A DNA stretch of 64,000 bases, taken from contig LUGG01000004.1 of assembly GCA_001683735.1 (NCBI GenBank), positions 558,001 through 622,000 on the forward strand, in the 5' to 3' direction. The notes beneath the pieces are model-generated. The model ran no database searches. It was not told the origin of the DNA and saw only the letters and a list, made by a program, of their open reading frames with translations. Positions 21,631-33,986 of this stretch are shown here, piece by piece; within the stretch, counting starts at the first letter, position 1; each line of letters opens with the position of its first letter. The DNA comes from Grifola frondosa (lineage: Eukaryota; Basidiomycota; Agaricomycetes; Polyporales; Grifolaceae). Position numbers and translations under genes: made by a program.

Positions 21631-21702
21631 GCCGGGGTAGCTCAGCTGGGAGAGAACAGACTGAAGTTCTGGAGGTCCCGTGTTCAATCCACGGTCCTGG
21701 CA
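21631..21702 (+). tRNA. tRNA-Phe (anticodon GAA), possibly defective
   Basis: Acceptor GCCGGGG pairs with TCCTGGC (two G-T pairs), the discriminator is A, and the D region GCTCAGCTGGGAGAG is normal. The loop CTGAAGT gives anticodon GAA, with variable AGGTC and T arm CCGTG TTCAATC CACGG. There is no intron. The stretch between D stem and anticodon loop is one base shorter than in standard tRNA-Phe, so base 25/26 is missing and pair 27-43 is mismatched. It is either a pseudo-tRNA or another consensus deletion. No T4 terminator follows directly. Confidence 0.7.
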
Positions 21703-22067
21703 TATGTCTTTGCAAGGGTGTATTGTTAATTGGTATGGCCATCAACATAACATTCTTTATAACTGGGCAATAATTTTCCGGTTCTTATGATTTTGAGATT
21801 GTCTGGCCAATTCATCAGGGACACGATATTGTCACGGTCTCCCTTTCTTTTGTAAGCCGCTGCATGACGTCGTGGACCAAGACGCGTACGCCGTAACATA
21901 ATTGGTCTACAGATGCACATGTGCACTCAAAACAGACAATGACAAACTGCGATGAGAACCGAGATGCAGTGAACTTTATATTGAAAACAGTAGGGCGTCA
22001 CAGAAGATGTATGGAAAACAAATAGTCGATGAGGCGATCGCGGGAAATGTGTCGTGAACGGATGAGA
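21703..22067. other. Intergenic, tRNA-Phe to Ran
   Basis: About 365 bases holding the 3' region of the Ran gene and sequence after the tRNA. I see no gene. Confidence 0.4.
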
Positions 22068-23194
22068 TTACAAGTCGTCCTCTTCCTCAGGGAGAGGAAC
22101 AGCCTCGGCCTGAAGATAGATAGAAATTAGTGTTGATCTTGAATCGACCTGTATATGCAATGTGGCACGTACCTGCGCCAACTCCCTCTGATATTGCTCC
22201 ATGAGCGCTGAGTCAACCTGGACCTCAGCGGGTGCAAGGGCAGGCGCGGCCACGAACTCCAACGCTGGGTTGCTGATTGCAAAATGAGGTCTCGTCAACA
22301 AAGAGATCAACGGATACAATTTGTCGAACTCACCCGACCAACTTCCTCGCGAGCCACAGGAACGGCTTCTCGAAGTTGTAGTTCGACTTCGCAGAGATTT
22401 CAAAGTATTGAATGTTCTTCTTCCGGTGGAAGGTGACCTGGCCAGTCTTGACTTTTCGCTCCTATGATGTAAAGATGACATTGGTTACCAATGTGACGCG
22501 GAAAGAATCCAAGGGTTCCAACGCTCACCTTCACGTCGACCTTATTACCGCACAGCACAATGGGGATATTTTCACAGACGCGCTCGAGATCACGGTGCCA
22601 GTTGGGCACGTTCTTGTATGTGATGCGCGAAGTGACATCGAACATGATGATACCGCACTGGCCCTGGATGTAATATCCATCCCGGAGACCACCAAACTTC
22701 TCCTGACCCGCAGTATCCCACACATTGAAGCAAATTGTGCCGAAGTTGGTTGAGAATGATAGTGGGTGCACTTCGACACCGAGGGTGGCTGGTGAACGTG
22801 GCGTGGTTTAAGTTTTGGACCAACCTTCTCTTAAAGACATATAGAGCCTTCAACATACCAATGTATTTCTTCTCGAATTCACCTGTCAAGTGGCGCTATG
22901 AATAACGTTGCAATCAGCAGGCGATCAGGAGAGATGTTTGAACACACGACCCTGCACATACCTTGACGAAAGTGGTTTTACCGGTGCCTCCATCACCAAC
23001 TGCACAAGATCACACAATATCGCGCATAAAGTGCAAGGTGAAGTGCAACCAGGCAAAAAAACGCGCGAACGGCGTGGCGGTGGAGCATCGATCAGACGGG
23101 GGAGAGGAATTTTGTCAGCAAAGCGCGATCACATCAGAGGAGACGGCGTACCAAGAACAAGCTTAAAGGTAGGAATGGTAGGCTGGTCTGTCAT
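22068..23194 (-). CDS. Ran GTPase (GSP1/spi1 type)
   Basis: Small GTPase driving nuclear transport and spindle assembly. Seven exons on the minus strand: 23194-23152, 22999-22962, 22895-22859, 22788-22529, 22461-22334, 22272-22173, 22109-22068; phases close, 215 residues. Visible motifs: G1 [11 protein letters not shown], switch I region [12 protein letters not shown]3 [18 protein letters not shown]4 NKVDVK, G5 EISAKSNYN, and the Ran-specific acidic tail PLPEEEDDL in place of a prenylation site. The first intron is long (152 nt) and sits just after the start, which may carry regulatory sequence. Confidence 0.96.
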
Positions 23195-25260
23195 GATAAT
23201 GATCTAGAAGAGTAGAGAGAAGGCTGGAAGAAAGGGAGTTGTGGTGGTCGCAAGTCAAGACGCGATTGAAGAGAAAGACTTGCAAGGAAAGCATTAGATA
23301 AGTTGATTAGATAAGCTTCTTTGGATCTCGATTCAAAGTTGAGCAGCCACTCAAGTCCTGGCGCCGCACGGTCGACCACTCTAATACTTTGCGGCGAGAA
23401 GCTTTGTCTCGCACAAGCGAACAACTATAGAGAGATTGCTTGATCGAAGTTCGTATCCCTGAGAACCCGCACATACCAGTAGTTATCGGAAAGGGTTCCA
23501 GTAATAGACACATCTTTGACTTGGAGGGGGCAACGGATAATTGATTCGAACTTGTTAATCTTCATGATATACATAAAATACAAGTGACATGGTCGCTTCG
23601 CTTCTGCTGACTGACGCTCATAGCCTGTCATGGAGCTCCAGGTTTTGGCACCAAATGTGACGATGCTGACATTGGAAATATCTGTGAATTCCAGGTCAAA
23701 GTGTTTCCGAAGGTCCAAGCACAGGCCAGTCTGTCTATCTCCCATGGTCCTGTGATAAGTTGCTTGACTTGTGCCAAAAGGACCATATGAAAAGGAGGGA
23801 GGTCTTTACTGATACGAGTTATGTGCATAGAGTTTACCATTGTGTCGTTCAGCAAGACGCTCGATGTTCACTAGAAGTTGTCTTGCCAATCCGAATCATA
23901 AACTCTGGTTTGAATAAAGAGGACATATGAAATAATGATGCACTGACGTATTCTATTCCACGATAGACAAAAATGCATGGGGCGGGGGAGGGAGGCCACT
24001 CGTCCATGTACAACATCCGAGTCAGAAATTCGAAGACTGAAAAACAACATGAGATACCATTTCTGCTGGTCATATGTTCGAAATCAGTGGCAACTTGAGA
24101 TCTCACAGGGCGACGTCTAGCGCAAGATTGAATCGATAGGAAATATCCCGTTAGACGGTGCCGCGAACGAGATATAACGGAGTGCGATGCCGACGGTAGG
24201 AAGCAGCTGTTGACTTGAATTTGCTTATCAAATCCTATGAGAATTGAGCATCTTATTGAGGGACATGATCAATGAAATAATAAATAGGGAATGTGCGCTG
24301 TATCGCACCCACCTTTTGGTCATCATGCATCAATGGTCACCCAATACCTTCTCGCGTTACGCAGCAAATAGATTAGCAAATGCCTACATGATTTCGATAT
24401 TCCAATAAATCTTCTGTTGCCAAAAATCAATATTGTATGCAGCACAGGCCAAGTCCTAGAGAGCAGCGAACCGCAAGTTGTTTCATGCATAAATGAAGTA
24501 GTACTGCTGATGGGGAAGTTGGTGAGCGGAAGTACTTCGACGCCAAACATATAAGTCTGGCGGTCCAGTGTTAACCCGGTGTGAATCTGTCGGTGAATTC
24601 GAATTCGAAATTCGTGGACGCAGCGACAATGCGCATGGAAATGGAATGCCGTGAGAGTCGACTCGAAGCTCGAGCTTGCAGCCTTGAGGTTGTATCGCGG
24701 CGCCCGACGTGTGTTTAAGCAGGCTTAAGTGGCAGACGGTCAAACGACTCGAATTGTGGCGTGAACAACGGAGCCCCGCGTGACGAGGCGTGACGATCAC
24801 GATCGATCTTCAGAAATTTGTGCGATGTTCCCGGCGGGGACTCGGTTGCCTCGACTCTTTGAAAGCTTAGATACTAAGTCGAGATACGTTGAATTGAAGG
24901 CAACAGCCTGGGCTTAAGCCTGCTCAAGCATGTTCCAACACGGAGGGGACACTTTCGTGACTCACTAGGACTCACTGCGGTGATGTGATCATGTGGCAGA
25001 TTTGTGCTAGATGTGCAACGAACGGCATCTCGGCAGTGTGCCGGGTCTTCTGCTGCTGACGAGATGCGGCAGTCTCGAAAATACCCTAGCATGCCTATAC
25101 TCACAGCTGCTCAGTGCGATATTACTTTGCCGCGCTCTGCGGGTCCTCTTTATAAGCCTTCGACTTGCATCCATCGAGTTTCCAGAGCGGTCTGCATTCC
25201 CGCGAAGTAGGACCACTGCACCTCTCATAAACTTCCTTGTTCACTCGCTAACTCGTGACC
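23195..25260. other. 2-kb region between Ran and the MFS transporter
   Basis: No gene can be supported. The minus strand has several open stretches of 75-105 codons (for example 23425-23745 and 23849-24106) with coding-like composition but no start, splice chain or family I recognise; they may be remnants of one decayed gene. Close to the transporter are near-inverted copies of an 18-base element (24713-24730 and 24912-24929), and TATAAG lies at 25151-25156. Confidence 0.4.
25151..25156 (+). promoter_or_regulatory. TATA-like box of the MFS transporter
   Basis: TATAAG, 105 bases before the ATG at 25261, is a plausible core promoter position for a regulated fungal gene. Confidence 0.4.
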
Positions 25261-28080
25261 ATGGACGCGGAGAAGCAGCCTACTGTCGTTCCCCATACCT
25301 CCAATCCAGAGAAAGCCAAACATCACCAAGCTTGGAAAGAGGGAGAAGAGCATGTTCTGCCAAAAAACAACATTCCGATTGTGTTCGCAGGTCTCATGGC
25401 TTGTGTTTTCCTAGCTGCTTTGGATCAGGTGTGCATTGATATGCCCCGCTGCCGAAGGCGTATCTCATCATGTGTTCTAGACCATCGTGTCGACTGCATT
25501 GCCCACCATTGTGGCGAAGCTGGGTGGTGGGAAGGATTATAGCTGGGTTGGAAGGTTTGTCGTTTGATCTCAATCACAAGTCCACGTCCAACATGATCTG
25601 TTCGTCAGCGCATATTTACTGGCATCATCTGCCTTATCTCCCATCTATGGAAAACTGTCCGACATCGTTGGTATGTCCCGTGTTCTCTGGTCCTTTGTGT
25701 CCTGACATGAATATTGATTAGGACGGAAACCTGTACTCTATTCCTCGATTTTCATATTCCTGGTGCGTGCATGATGCATTTCTTGAGTTCGTCATTCTTA
25801 ATACTTCGAATATGTTAGCTCGGCTCTGCGTTATGTGGAGCTGCCCAAAGCATGATATGGCTCGTCGTATGTCGAGCCGTCCAAGGTATTGGAGGTGGAG
25901 GCATCATCCAGCTTGTCCAAATCACTATCTCGGACATAGTATCTCTACAAGAGTGCGTTCTTCCTCCGGAAGGCTTCTGCGCCAAATTGCTGACTGCATC
26001 TTAGTCGTGGCAAGTACGGCGGGTTTATCGGTGCTACTTGGGGCATCGCTAGGTAAGTACTCTCCGTCATGTGTGATGAGACGTGTCTGAGAATTCATTT
26101 AGTGTCATCGGACCTCTCCTGGGTGGAGTGAGTTGTAACATTTAGCTATGTTGCACAGCACCTGCTGAACTGTCGCGCTTAGGTTTTCACCGATCATATA
26201 TCATGGAGATGGTGCGTGCGCGCGTTCGTCTGTTCGTTGTTTCATGATTCCTAACGCTCTCAATTATAGGTGCTTCTTCATTAATTTGCACGTCTTCTCT
26301 GCCTTGAAAACATGCCACATATACTGACACCTGTCTGTGCTCATTACGTAGACCAACCGGCGGTGTCGGATTCGCCTTGCTATTCTTCTTCTTAAACCTT
26401 AATCCCCATCACGGCAAACCATTCCGGCAACATGTCCAGGAATTCGATTTCCTCGGCTTAATATTGATCATCGGCGGCGTCGTCCTGATCTTGATTGGGT
26501 TCAACTTCAGCGAGACAGCCTGTAAGTGTCTTCCGTATATGCGTCCCGTGTTGGTGTTTTTGAACCAGATGGTCCACAGGGAATGCACCGGAGACTATCG
26601 CGCCGCTAGTCATCGGCATCTGCCTCCTGATCGCCGCCGCTTTCAATGAATTGTACACAAAACGATCAGCTATCATGCCTCCTCGCTTGTTCAAGGTACT
26701 GCACTATTTTCTGCGGACCTCTTCAAAGCTGATCCAACCTACATAGACGCGAACTACCGCCATCATCTTGATCACAGTGTTCCTGCATGCCTTTGCCTTC
26801 TTCACAGGTATTGCCACTTCTTTCAGTCCGGGTCACTCCCATGCTGACTCGTCGGCTCTGTAGGAACGTACTATCTGCCTGTGTATTTCCAAGTCCTCGG
26901 GTCTTCCGCCACAGGCGCTGGTGTGAGGCGAGTTGTCTGTCTGCTGATATTTTGACTGCGGTGCGCTAACCACAGTCGACCATGTAGGATGTTACCGTTC
27001 TCCCTATCGTCAGCAGCATTCTCCGCCATCTCGGGCCAGATCATCACCCGCACTGGGCGATGGAGGCCCATAATGTGGGTTTCGTGGGAGTCATGGTTCT
27101 CGGATATGGTCTCATGATTCAACTGAGTGAGACGTCGAACACGTATGCACATCTCTCGAATGGTGACTAGCGAAATAGTAGATTGATCCATGTTCTTTGT
27201 TCGCAGCGCAGAGAAGGTGCTGTATCCACTCGTGACAGCTCTAGGCATTGGTTGTCTCTTCCAGGTCCGTGCACATTCCTATATGCGGTTCTTCGCGCTT
27301 CATTAATTTTATCTTAGACGCCTCTAATTGGTCTCCAAGCCGCGATGCCTCTCAGGGATATGGCAACGAGCACTGCCTCATTCGTATTACTCAGGTGAGA
27401 CCCGCCTGGACTTGGTGTCAGAGAAATATGGAAGTAACATCTTATGTACGTTTCCAGAACCCTCGGTGGTACAGTCGGGATCTCCATAGGCCAAGCTATC
27501 CTAACCAGTGTACGTGCGATGTGCACTCCCTTCTATACGGCCCGCTGAACCCCAAAATATACAGGTCCTGCGGAAGAAGATCGCAGAAATCCCGGGGCTC
27601 ACTATTGACACCTCCGCAGCGGCTCTGAATGACATGGTCAGACAGGTCAAGGACATTCCCGTAAGTACTCGTGCATCGCCTTTCTGGTTCGCGCCGGCTG
27701 GCTAATTTGGGGTCTGCGATACCACAGAACGTTACGCAAAGAATCGCCGTAATGCAAGCGTATAGTAAAGCTATCAGCACGATTTGGCTAGTGAACACCC
27801 CCGTTGTGGGCGTCGGCTTTATTCTCGGTTCGTGGATCCGACGCTGCCTTTGCAGATGTGATTTGATACTTTAATTGCGACAGTGTTCTTCCTGCGTGCA
27901 TATACCCTTAAGCGCGTAGTTATCAAGGCGGGAGAGCAAACGCACGCGGATGTTGAATCCGGTGCGGCGGAGGCTGCAACGGGCGTCGCACAGGCACCAC
28001 CAGAGTCTGCCGACACGAGGGACGACGCGGCAACCATCCATGGCACAATACGAGGTGATTCTGATAAGGACGGGGAATAA
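25261..28080 (+). CDS. MFS drug:H+ antiporter (DHA2-like), 20 exons
   Basis: Multi-span plasma-membrane exporter of the major facilitator superfamily. Exon ends in phase: 25261-25428, 25481-25554, 25609-25670, 25722-25762, 25819-25952, 26005-26052, 26103-26127, 26183-26211, 26270-26287, 26352-26521, 26580-26695, 26747-26807, 26864-26927, 26988-27142, 27207-27264, 27318-27394, 27458-27509, 27565-27660, 27728-27827, 27884-28080. After a hydrophilic N-terminus come TM1 with LAALDQTIVSTALPTI, motif A GKLSDIVGRKP and motif C GIGGGGIIQLVQ, and about 12-14 hydrophobic helices, for about 581 residues. Introns 9 and 13 use GC donors. One missing G (GGG 27077-27079) separates GRWRPIMW from GFVGVMVLGYGLM. 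The substrate cannot be told from sequence. Confidence 0.88.
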
Positions 28081-29271
28081 TTCAGTTGCTCAGTTGTGTG
28101 CTTCAGATTCGCTCTCGACGAGGGATCATACGAATGATAGATAGATAATGTTTGCTACGACGATTATCGAATACTTACGACTAGTTATGTATATAGCTGC
28201 AGGCGCGAAACCGTTTGCTGGTGACACCGCTTTAGCGCAGTACTCGGGCACCGTGGCTGCCAAAGCGACGACAGCCCGTGTGTATCTATGCCCAACAATA
28301 TTGATGCATGGGCAGTACAACAAGCCAAGCATGCAACGTCCCGGTCCCGCGACTACGTGCGGATCACGGTCAGGACTCGGGGAAGAAGCGCTGAAGATAA
28401 ACACTTCGATGGAAGAGATCACCCACAATCGGTACGGGTGCAAAAGAATCGCCTCCAACTTCGTAGAGCAAAAATTGCGCACCAGAAGCAGCATCAGGAG
28501 ACCTGGAGACTGAGCGGAGTTGAGCTCGGCGGACCAGCGTGAATCAATCAACGATCAGGCGTGTGCAGGGCAGCAGCGCGGCTACCGAGGCGCGTGGCGG
28601 ACAAAAGTATGCCTGGTCGCTGCCTGGACAGATACCGGAGCAAGCAGACAGACGGCTTGAGTCCGGAGAACAGACCAAACACTTCCAGCCGCCTACTTGG
28701 ACAGGTCGGCGTTTGGCGGGTAGCCGACAGGCGTTGTTGCCGCCGTTCGGCTGAAATGCGCGTTTTGTGTCGTGAAGACACTGCGTGCATCGGGACGCTT
28801 GGGTCGGCCTCCTCAAAATTTCTTGGATTCGCGGCGACGCACAGCGTGATGGGATCTTCTTGTCAGCGGAAGCCAGGCTACGACGAACGAAATGAGATAG
28901 ATGAAGATGAGGTTGGGGCGCTCCGGCGACAATCAGGCGGACTGGGCTGAGTTTGTAAGACCAGCCACTGGTGAGAGGGGCTGCTGGAGCGGTAGCAATT
29001 GAGCACGTCGGAGGCGTCGTTGCTGAAGAAGGAATGAGACATGAATGAACATGGAATTATATGCGTGAATGGTGGAATGCTCGAGGTGGAGTGGAGAGAG
29101 TCTGGGTTTAGCGTTGAGGAAGAGTGATTGCCGCGTGGAGAGATAGTACAGAACAAGAAGTTGACTGAAGCGTCGTTTCCACCTGTCCGCGACCTCTCTC
29201 CTCCCACACTCTCCTCCTGCGCTCTCATCCTTCTTCCCTTCCAACACACTACCCCCTCCCACTCCGTCGCA
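28081..29271. other. 1.2-kb intergenic region
   Basis: Open frames of 60-140 codons occur on both strands but overlap each other and show no motif, so I call none. The right half is upstream of the GID4-like gene. Confidence 0.4.
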
Positions 29272-30911
29272 ATGCCCTCAGAGCAGATGGTGTCTGCAAC
29301 ACATGAACAGTCCCACTCTGATCCCCCACAGTCCCAAATTAAACTCTGCTCAACATGTCATTGTCCACTCTCGCTCGATTCCGCGGCTACCCCCTTCTTC
29401 ATGCACGACGGCCCAGATCCCAGTGACACCAGCATCGTTTGTGCCCCATGTCGTTCGCGTCTGCTTCCTATTCGCCAGGGGGCTCTTTTGATCCCAAGAG
29501 AGAACCTCTTTGCCGAAGGGGAAAGAGAACTTCTTCGTCGCGCGGCTTCCTTGCCGGGCGAGGGCAGCGAGGCCGCCCCCTTGCAGCCGCAGTCCACTAC
29601 TCGTCCCACCCATTCCCCCGTCGAACGCCGTCTTGATGAAGATACCGTCATGGAAGCGCTCTCCTCTAGCCCGCGTTCATACACTGCCTCGGAGCTCGAT
29701 ATCTCATGCACCCCGCCTTCTACTAATCCCCATCTCCAATTATCCATATCTTCATCCACTAATCGTCCGTCTTTGACTCCCATTGATACCAGCGATACGT
29801 TCGTATCACAAGCGCCCATAACTTCGATCAGGCGGCCTGTCAGCCCCTGCCTCGCGTCGGGGTCGACCCCCAAACCCCGCGTGCAGACATTACTGTCCTC
29901 TCCTGATCCCCTTGTGGACATCACCCGTCTGCGTGTGCGTTCTCGAGGTCACCACTGTCTCTATCCGGGAGCCACGTTTCAAGGGACGCAAAAGAGTGGC
30001 AGGAATAGCTAGACGTCAATGTCACCATCGTGGTCAGTATCGTATCTGGAGGGTACACACATGAAGCTATAAGTTTACATTTGGACGTTCATATAGGATG
30101 TGGATTTTTCCTCGTCTCACCTGTGCGGATACCTCCGTATCCGTGGTCTGACGGATGATTGGCCCGAACTCACCACATACTTCGACGCTGAAATCATTGG
30201 CAGTCGGTACGGATTCTTGACGCGGAATTGGGGCGCCAGTGAACAGGAGGACATGATCCACTGGGCACGATTCCCAGCATTCCGGCATGTGAGGAACGAG
30301 CTGAAGAAACCGCATCTCACATTGAAGGACGCGAACCGCGGTGCAGTGTTCATGAGGTGGAAGGAGAAGTTCTTGGTACCCGACCATCGTGTGCAGGACA
30401 TAAACGGTGCTAGTTTTGCAGGTGAGTGACAATGCGACAATTTTCCTACGTAGCGCTTTTGTACTCTTCTTTGATGATATCAGTATAGCAATTGATAAGC
30501 TGACTACTTCATGGAACACAGGTTTCTACTATGTCTGCGTGGATTTTAATCCTCAGCAGTCTGGACCGGCCGCTGGCCAAGAGACACAGCCGCTTGCTTC
30601 TCCGACTGAGAATGCTGTCCAGCTATCGACATCTCCGATACAAACACAATCAGCAACGAAGCCTGAGCCCGTCACCCGTTCGCGGCGTATGTCGGTGAAT
30701 GGTAATACTCGGAGGGCTGGCCGATCTGCCTCTCGAGGTTCATCGTCTAACATAGCCACCATGAGTGGGTTTTATTTCCACCAGAATTCAGAGCCGTGAG
30801 TCGCCAGCCATACGTTGTCATTGTGTGATTCTCATATTTGTTTCCAGCTATCAGCAGCTGTCTCTGGTCCATGTGCCGGACCACACCAGTTCATGCTTCG
30901 AGTTCAGGTGA
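29272..30911 (+). CDS. GID4/Vid24-type degron receptor of the CTLH/GID E3 ligase
   Basis: Predicted substrate receptor that binds N-terminal proline degrons and feeds gluconeogenic enzymes to the GID ubiquitin ligase. Exons 29272-30032, 30097-30421, 30522-30795, 30848-30911. A long Ser/Pro-rich N-terminal region has a C-x2-C...C-x2-C pair (LCSTCHCPLS; CAPCRSRL). The Vid24 domain starts at LYPGATFQGTQKSG and continues with SHLCGYLRIRGLTDDWP, FLTRNWGA, FMRWKEKFLVPDH, INGASFAGFYYVC and, after a disordered insert, SGFYFHQNSEPYQQLSLVHV, ending CFEFR. A TAG at 30010-30012 interrupts the domain: one base appears missing in gct-a-gac, since NSYDVNV would follow. With it, exon 1 closes in phase. The insert between the two halves of the domain is unusually long. 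Confidence 0.88.
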
Positions 30912-31411
30912 ATTGGTGCTGATGATACGAGACGGAGGTCTACCCCAGTCAAAAGCTGCATCGGGTATAGTGACACGGGACAGCACGTTCTCTTTCCACG
31001 TTCTCGTCACCTTTAGCTCCCGCCCTCTCCACGTTCCTCGACACGACTCATGTCTCACGGCGCTACCTGCGTATTTTCTCGATTTAGGACTACTATCCTC
31101 CCACCACTCACGGTCACCTCCATTGCCGTTCATACCATATGCATAATCATGAGTTGGCTTGTACTATCTTTCTACTTTTCTCGTCGTCGATATCTGTGTT
31201 GTAAAATCCGTCTTGCTATGCTGTGTAAATGGTTTGCTCTCAAGAGTGAGGTGTGAAACCTGACGGAGTGAAACCGTGACGAGCGGCTCGGGTATAGCCG
31301 ACCGCAGATTTGAGTGCAGTTTGGCAACGCCCGGCTCAGGGAGATCTGGCCTTTGGCCTTCCTCCTCCTCCCTCTCAAGCATCCCAATCACTACCCTCCG
31401 ACGGAGCTACT
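30912..31411. other. Intergenic, GID4-like to casein kinase I
   Basis: About 500 bases including the 3' region of the receptor gene and the upstream region of the kinase. No gene seen. Confidence 0.4.
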
Positions 31412-33491
31412 ATGTCCTCGCATACCCAATCCACCTCCTCCAACGGAAATCTGGTCGGTGTTCACTACCGCGTCGGCAAGAAGATTGGCGAGGGCTCATT
31501 CGGTGTCATCTTCGAAGGTAAAGTGACGAACTGCGCTCCCCCGCCCAGGGTGGCAGTCTGACCTGAACGCACATCCGTGCGCGGCAGGCACCAACCTCTT
31601 GAACTCGCAGACCGTCGCGATCAAGTTTGTACGCCCGATTTCCGTCTCGCTGTGCACATCTTGCGCGAGTATACTGACCGTGCGTCCCATTGTGCAGGAA
31701 CCGAGGAAGGCGGAGGCCCCCCAGCTTCGAGATGAGTGCCGGTCGTATCGTATATTGGCCGGATGTCGTCAGTCTCATTTCAGCGTCTTACTTGCGTTTC
31801 GTGTCACTGACTATGTGCGCTGGCCCAGCTGGAATACCCCAAATATATCATTTCGGACAGGAGGGGCTGCACAATATCCTAGTGATCGATCTACTGGGCC
31901 CCAGTTTAGAGGATCTATTCGACATGTGCGGGCGCAAGTTCTCGATAAAGACCGTCTGCATGGCGGCGCGCCAGATGGTGAGTGTGCCCGCGCTCGCCTA
32001 TCCCATGTATTCCTGAGCCGCCCGCGTCGCGCTCGTAGCTCTCCCGGGTACAGACGATCCACGATAAGAACCTCATCTACCGCGATATCAAGCCGGACAA
32101 CTTTCTCGTCGGTCGCCCTGGCACGAAGGCGGCTAATGGTCCGTGCCTCTCATGCCAATCCTTATGTGTGTCACTTATCCTGCAACTGCCGTGGGGCGAT
32201 AGTTATCCATGTCGTCGACTTTGGTATGGCGAAGCAATATCGCGACCCCAAGACGAAACAGCACATTCCGTACCGGGAACGGAAGAGCTTGAGCGGAACC
32301 GCCCGCTACATGAGCATCAACACGCATCTGGGACGGGGTACGTGTCGACGTGGTCCGGTGTCTTTGTGGTCGTTGCGCTGACTTTTGACGCGTCTGTCTC
32401 AGAACAGTCTCGGAGAGACGATCTGGAGGCGCTTGGTCACGTATTCATGTATTTCTTACGAGGGAGTTTGCCATGGCAGGGCCTGAAGGCTGCCACTAAC
32501 AAGCAGAAGTACGAAAAGATTGGGGAGAAGAAGCAGACGACGCCCATAAAGGAGTTGTGTGAAGGTTTTCCAGGTGCGCTCGCCATTTCTGGCTATATGC
32601 TACATCATATCCTCATCTGATCCTGTCTTCATGCAGAGGAGTTTGGCATATACCTCAACTACGTTCGGAAACTTGGTTTTGAAGAGACACCTGATTACGA
32701 ATTCCTGCGAGAGCTATTTGCTAAAGTCATGAAGAATAATAATGACGTCGACGACGGCGTGTATGATTGGAACCTCCTCAATGGTGAGCCATCAGTCGCT
32801 CATTGCCGACGAGCATGCTGTTAATATCTCTGTTTTCCCGCGGGCGATAAGGTGGAAAAGGCTGGGAACTTTCCCTTGTGCGTACTTCTTCCGTGCTCCA
32901 TGCCGAGCGCAACGTGTTGATCTTGTTCTAGGGCCAAAATCAAATTCTTGCACAGATACAGAATGCGGGGCCGACCACCCCTGCTGTGCAACAGGATCGT
33001 CGCCGCGAGGCCGAAAGGCAAGGTCGCGACGATCGACGGCGTGTGTCCCAGGGCGGGCCGGTCGTCCCTCCTTCTCCTGCGCTCGTTCGGAACGGATCGA
33101 AGCAGCGCCATCCAGCGGCCCTCATCCCAGGCGGTGTAGTTCCCGGGCAGACTACCCCGTTGTCTGCGGCGGCGCAGATCAATGTCCCCGTGACAACGCT
33201 CAGCGTCGGATGAGCCAGCAGCAGAGCACGCAACATCCGTACGCGAATGCAGCATACGATGGGTATACCCGAGATAGGACGGTAGACGAGTACTCTGCGA
33301 GCCAGCAGCAGCCATACGGGCGGACGTCGCCCATGGTCTCAAGTGTGGGCGCGGTACCACCAGCTGTTAGCAACGTCCGTGCCGTCGGCGGAGAGATAGG
33401 GGTGTCGAATGGCGGCGAGTTCCGAGGTCAGCAAGAGGAGGAGCCATCAAAGATGACTCTTTGGAAGATTCTAACGTGTCGATGTGGTTGA
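31412..33491 (+). CDS. Casein kinase I with cysteine-tipped C-terminus
   Basis: Ser/Thr kinase of the CK1 family. Ten exons: 31412-31517, 31588-31628, 31698-31767, 31829-31977, 32039-32138, 32203-32337, 32403-32573, 32637-32783, 32852-32877, 32932-33491. Visible: glycine loop [25 protein letters not shown] lysine, [31 protein letters not shown] catalytic loop, [12 protein letters not shown], and the CK1-specific [16 protein letters not shown] in place of APE. The tail is Gln/Arg/Pro-rich and ends [10 protein letters not shown], a plausible palmitoylation site as in yeast plasma-membrane Yck kinases. The frame breaks at CCCC 33186-33189 (stop TGA 33211-33213); one more C makes the last exon exactly 187 codons and reaches the Cys tail. 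Confidence 0.9.
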
Positions 33492-33986
33492 ACGGCGGTT
33501 CATGTCCTGTCTTTTCTTTCATTCTCAGTTTTGGATCCTGCGGATTTTGGTTTTCACTCATTTTACTGCTGTTCTCGTACAAACACTGATACCTGCCTGC
33601 ATTTCCCTCACTGCTATGAGCTTGTTCCGTCGGTCATTTTTTTCAACTCTACGTTCACTTACCTTTAGCCACACCATAATATGCTAATTCATGCATGATT
33701 CCAACATGACAAACATGATTGTTTCTAATCCACGTGTGATTCCTGCCTTGCAAACCAGATAATGCATAGGATACAAATAAGATTCCAGATTCCAACGCAG
33801 ACAAGTTCAGAACATTCCACGAAGAGTGGTCATGATCTACGCGCAACACCAGCCTTGGTCCAAGGATCCTCACGCTCGACACGAGCTATGCAATTTTCCA
33901 TCAGAAGGTATCATCAAAGGTAGACGAATGGCTCACAATAACGAGCACTACTGGCAGACTCGATTGACTCTATCGAAAGAAACCCA
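33492..33986. other. Convergent intergenic region
   Basis: The 3' regions of casein kinase I and of the JmjC gene meet here. No gene seen in about 500 bases. Confidence 0.4.

Noticed and set aside
24590..24612. GAATTC/TTCGAA run as heat shock element
   Set aside because: The GAA and TTC units are not spaced as inverted 5-bp modules, so the heat shock factor pattern is not met.
33080..33213. Programmed ribosomal frameshift in CK1 or other genes
   Set aside because: No slippery heptamer or pseudoknot pattern is evident, and the same kind of break recurs in unrelated genes at simple homopolymers.
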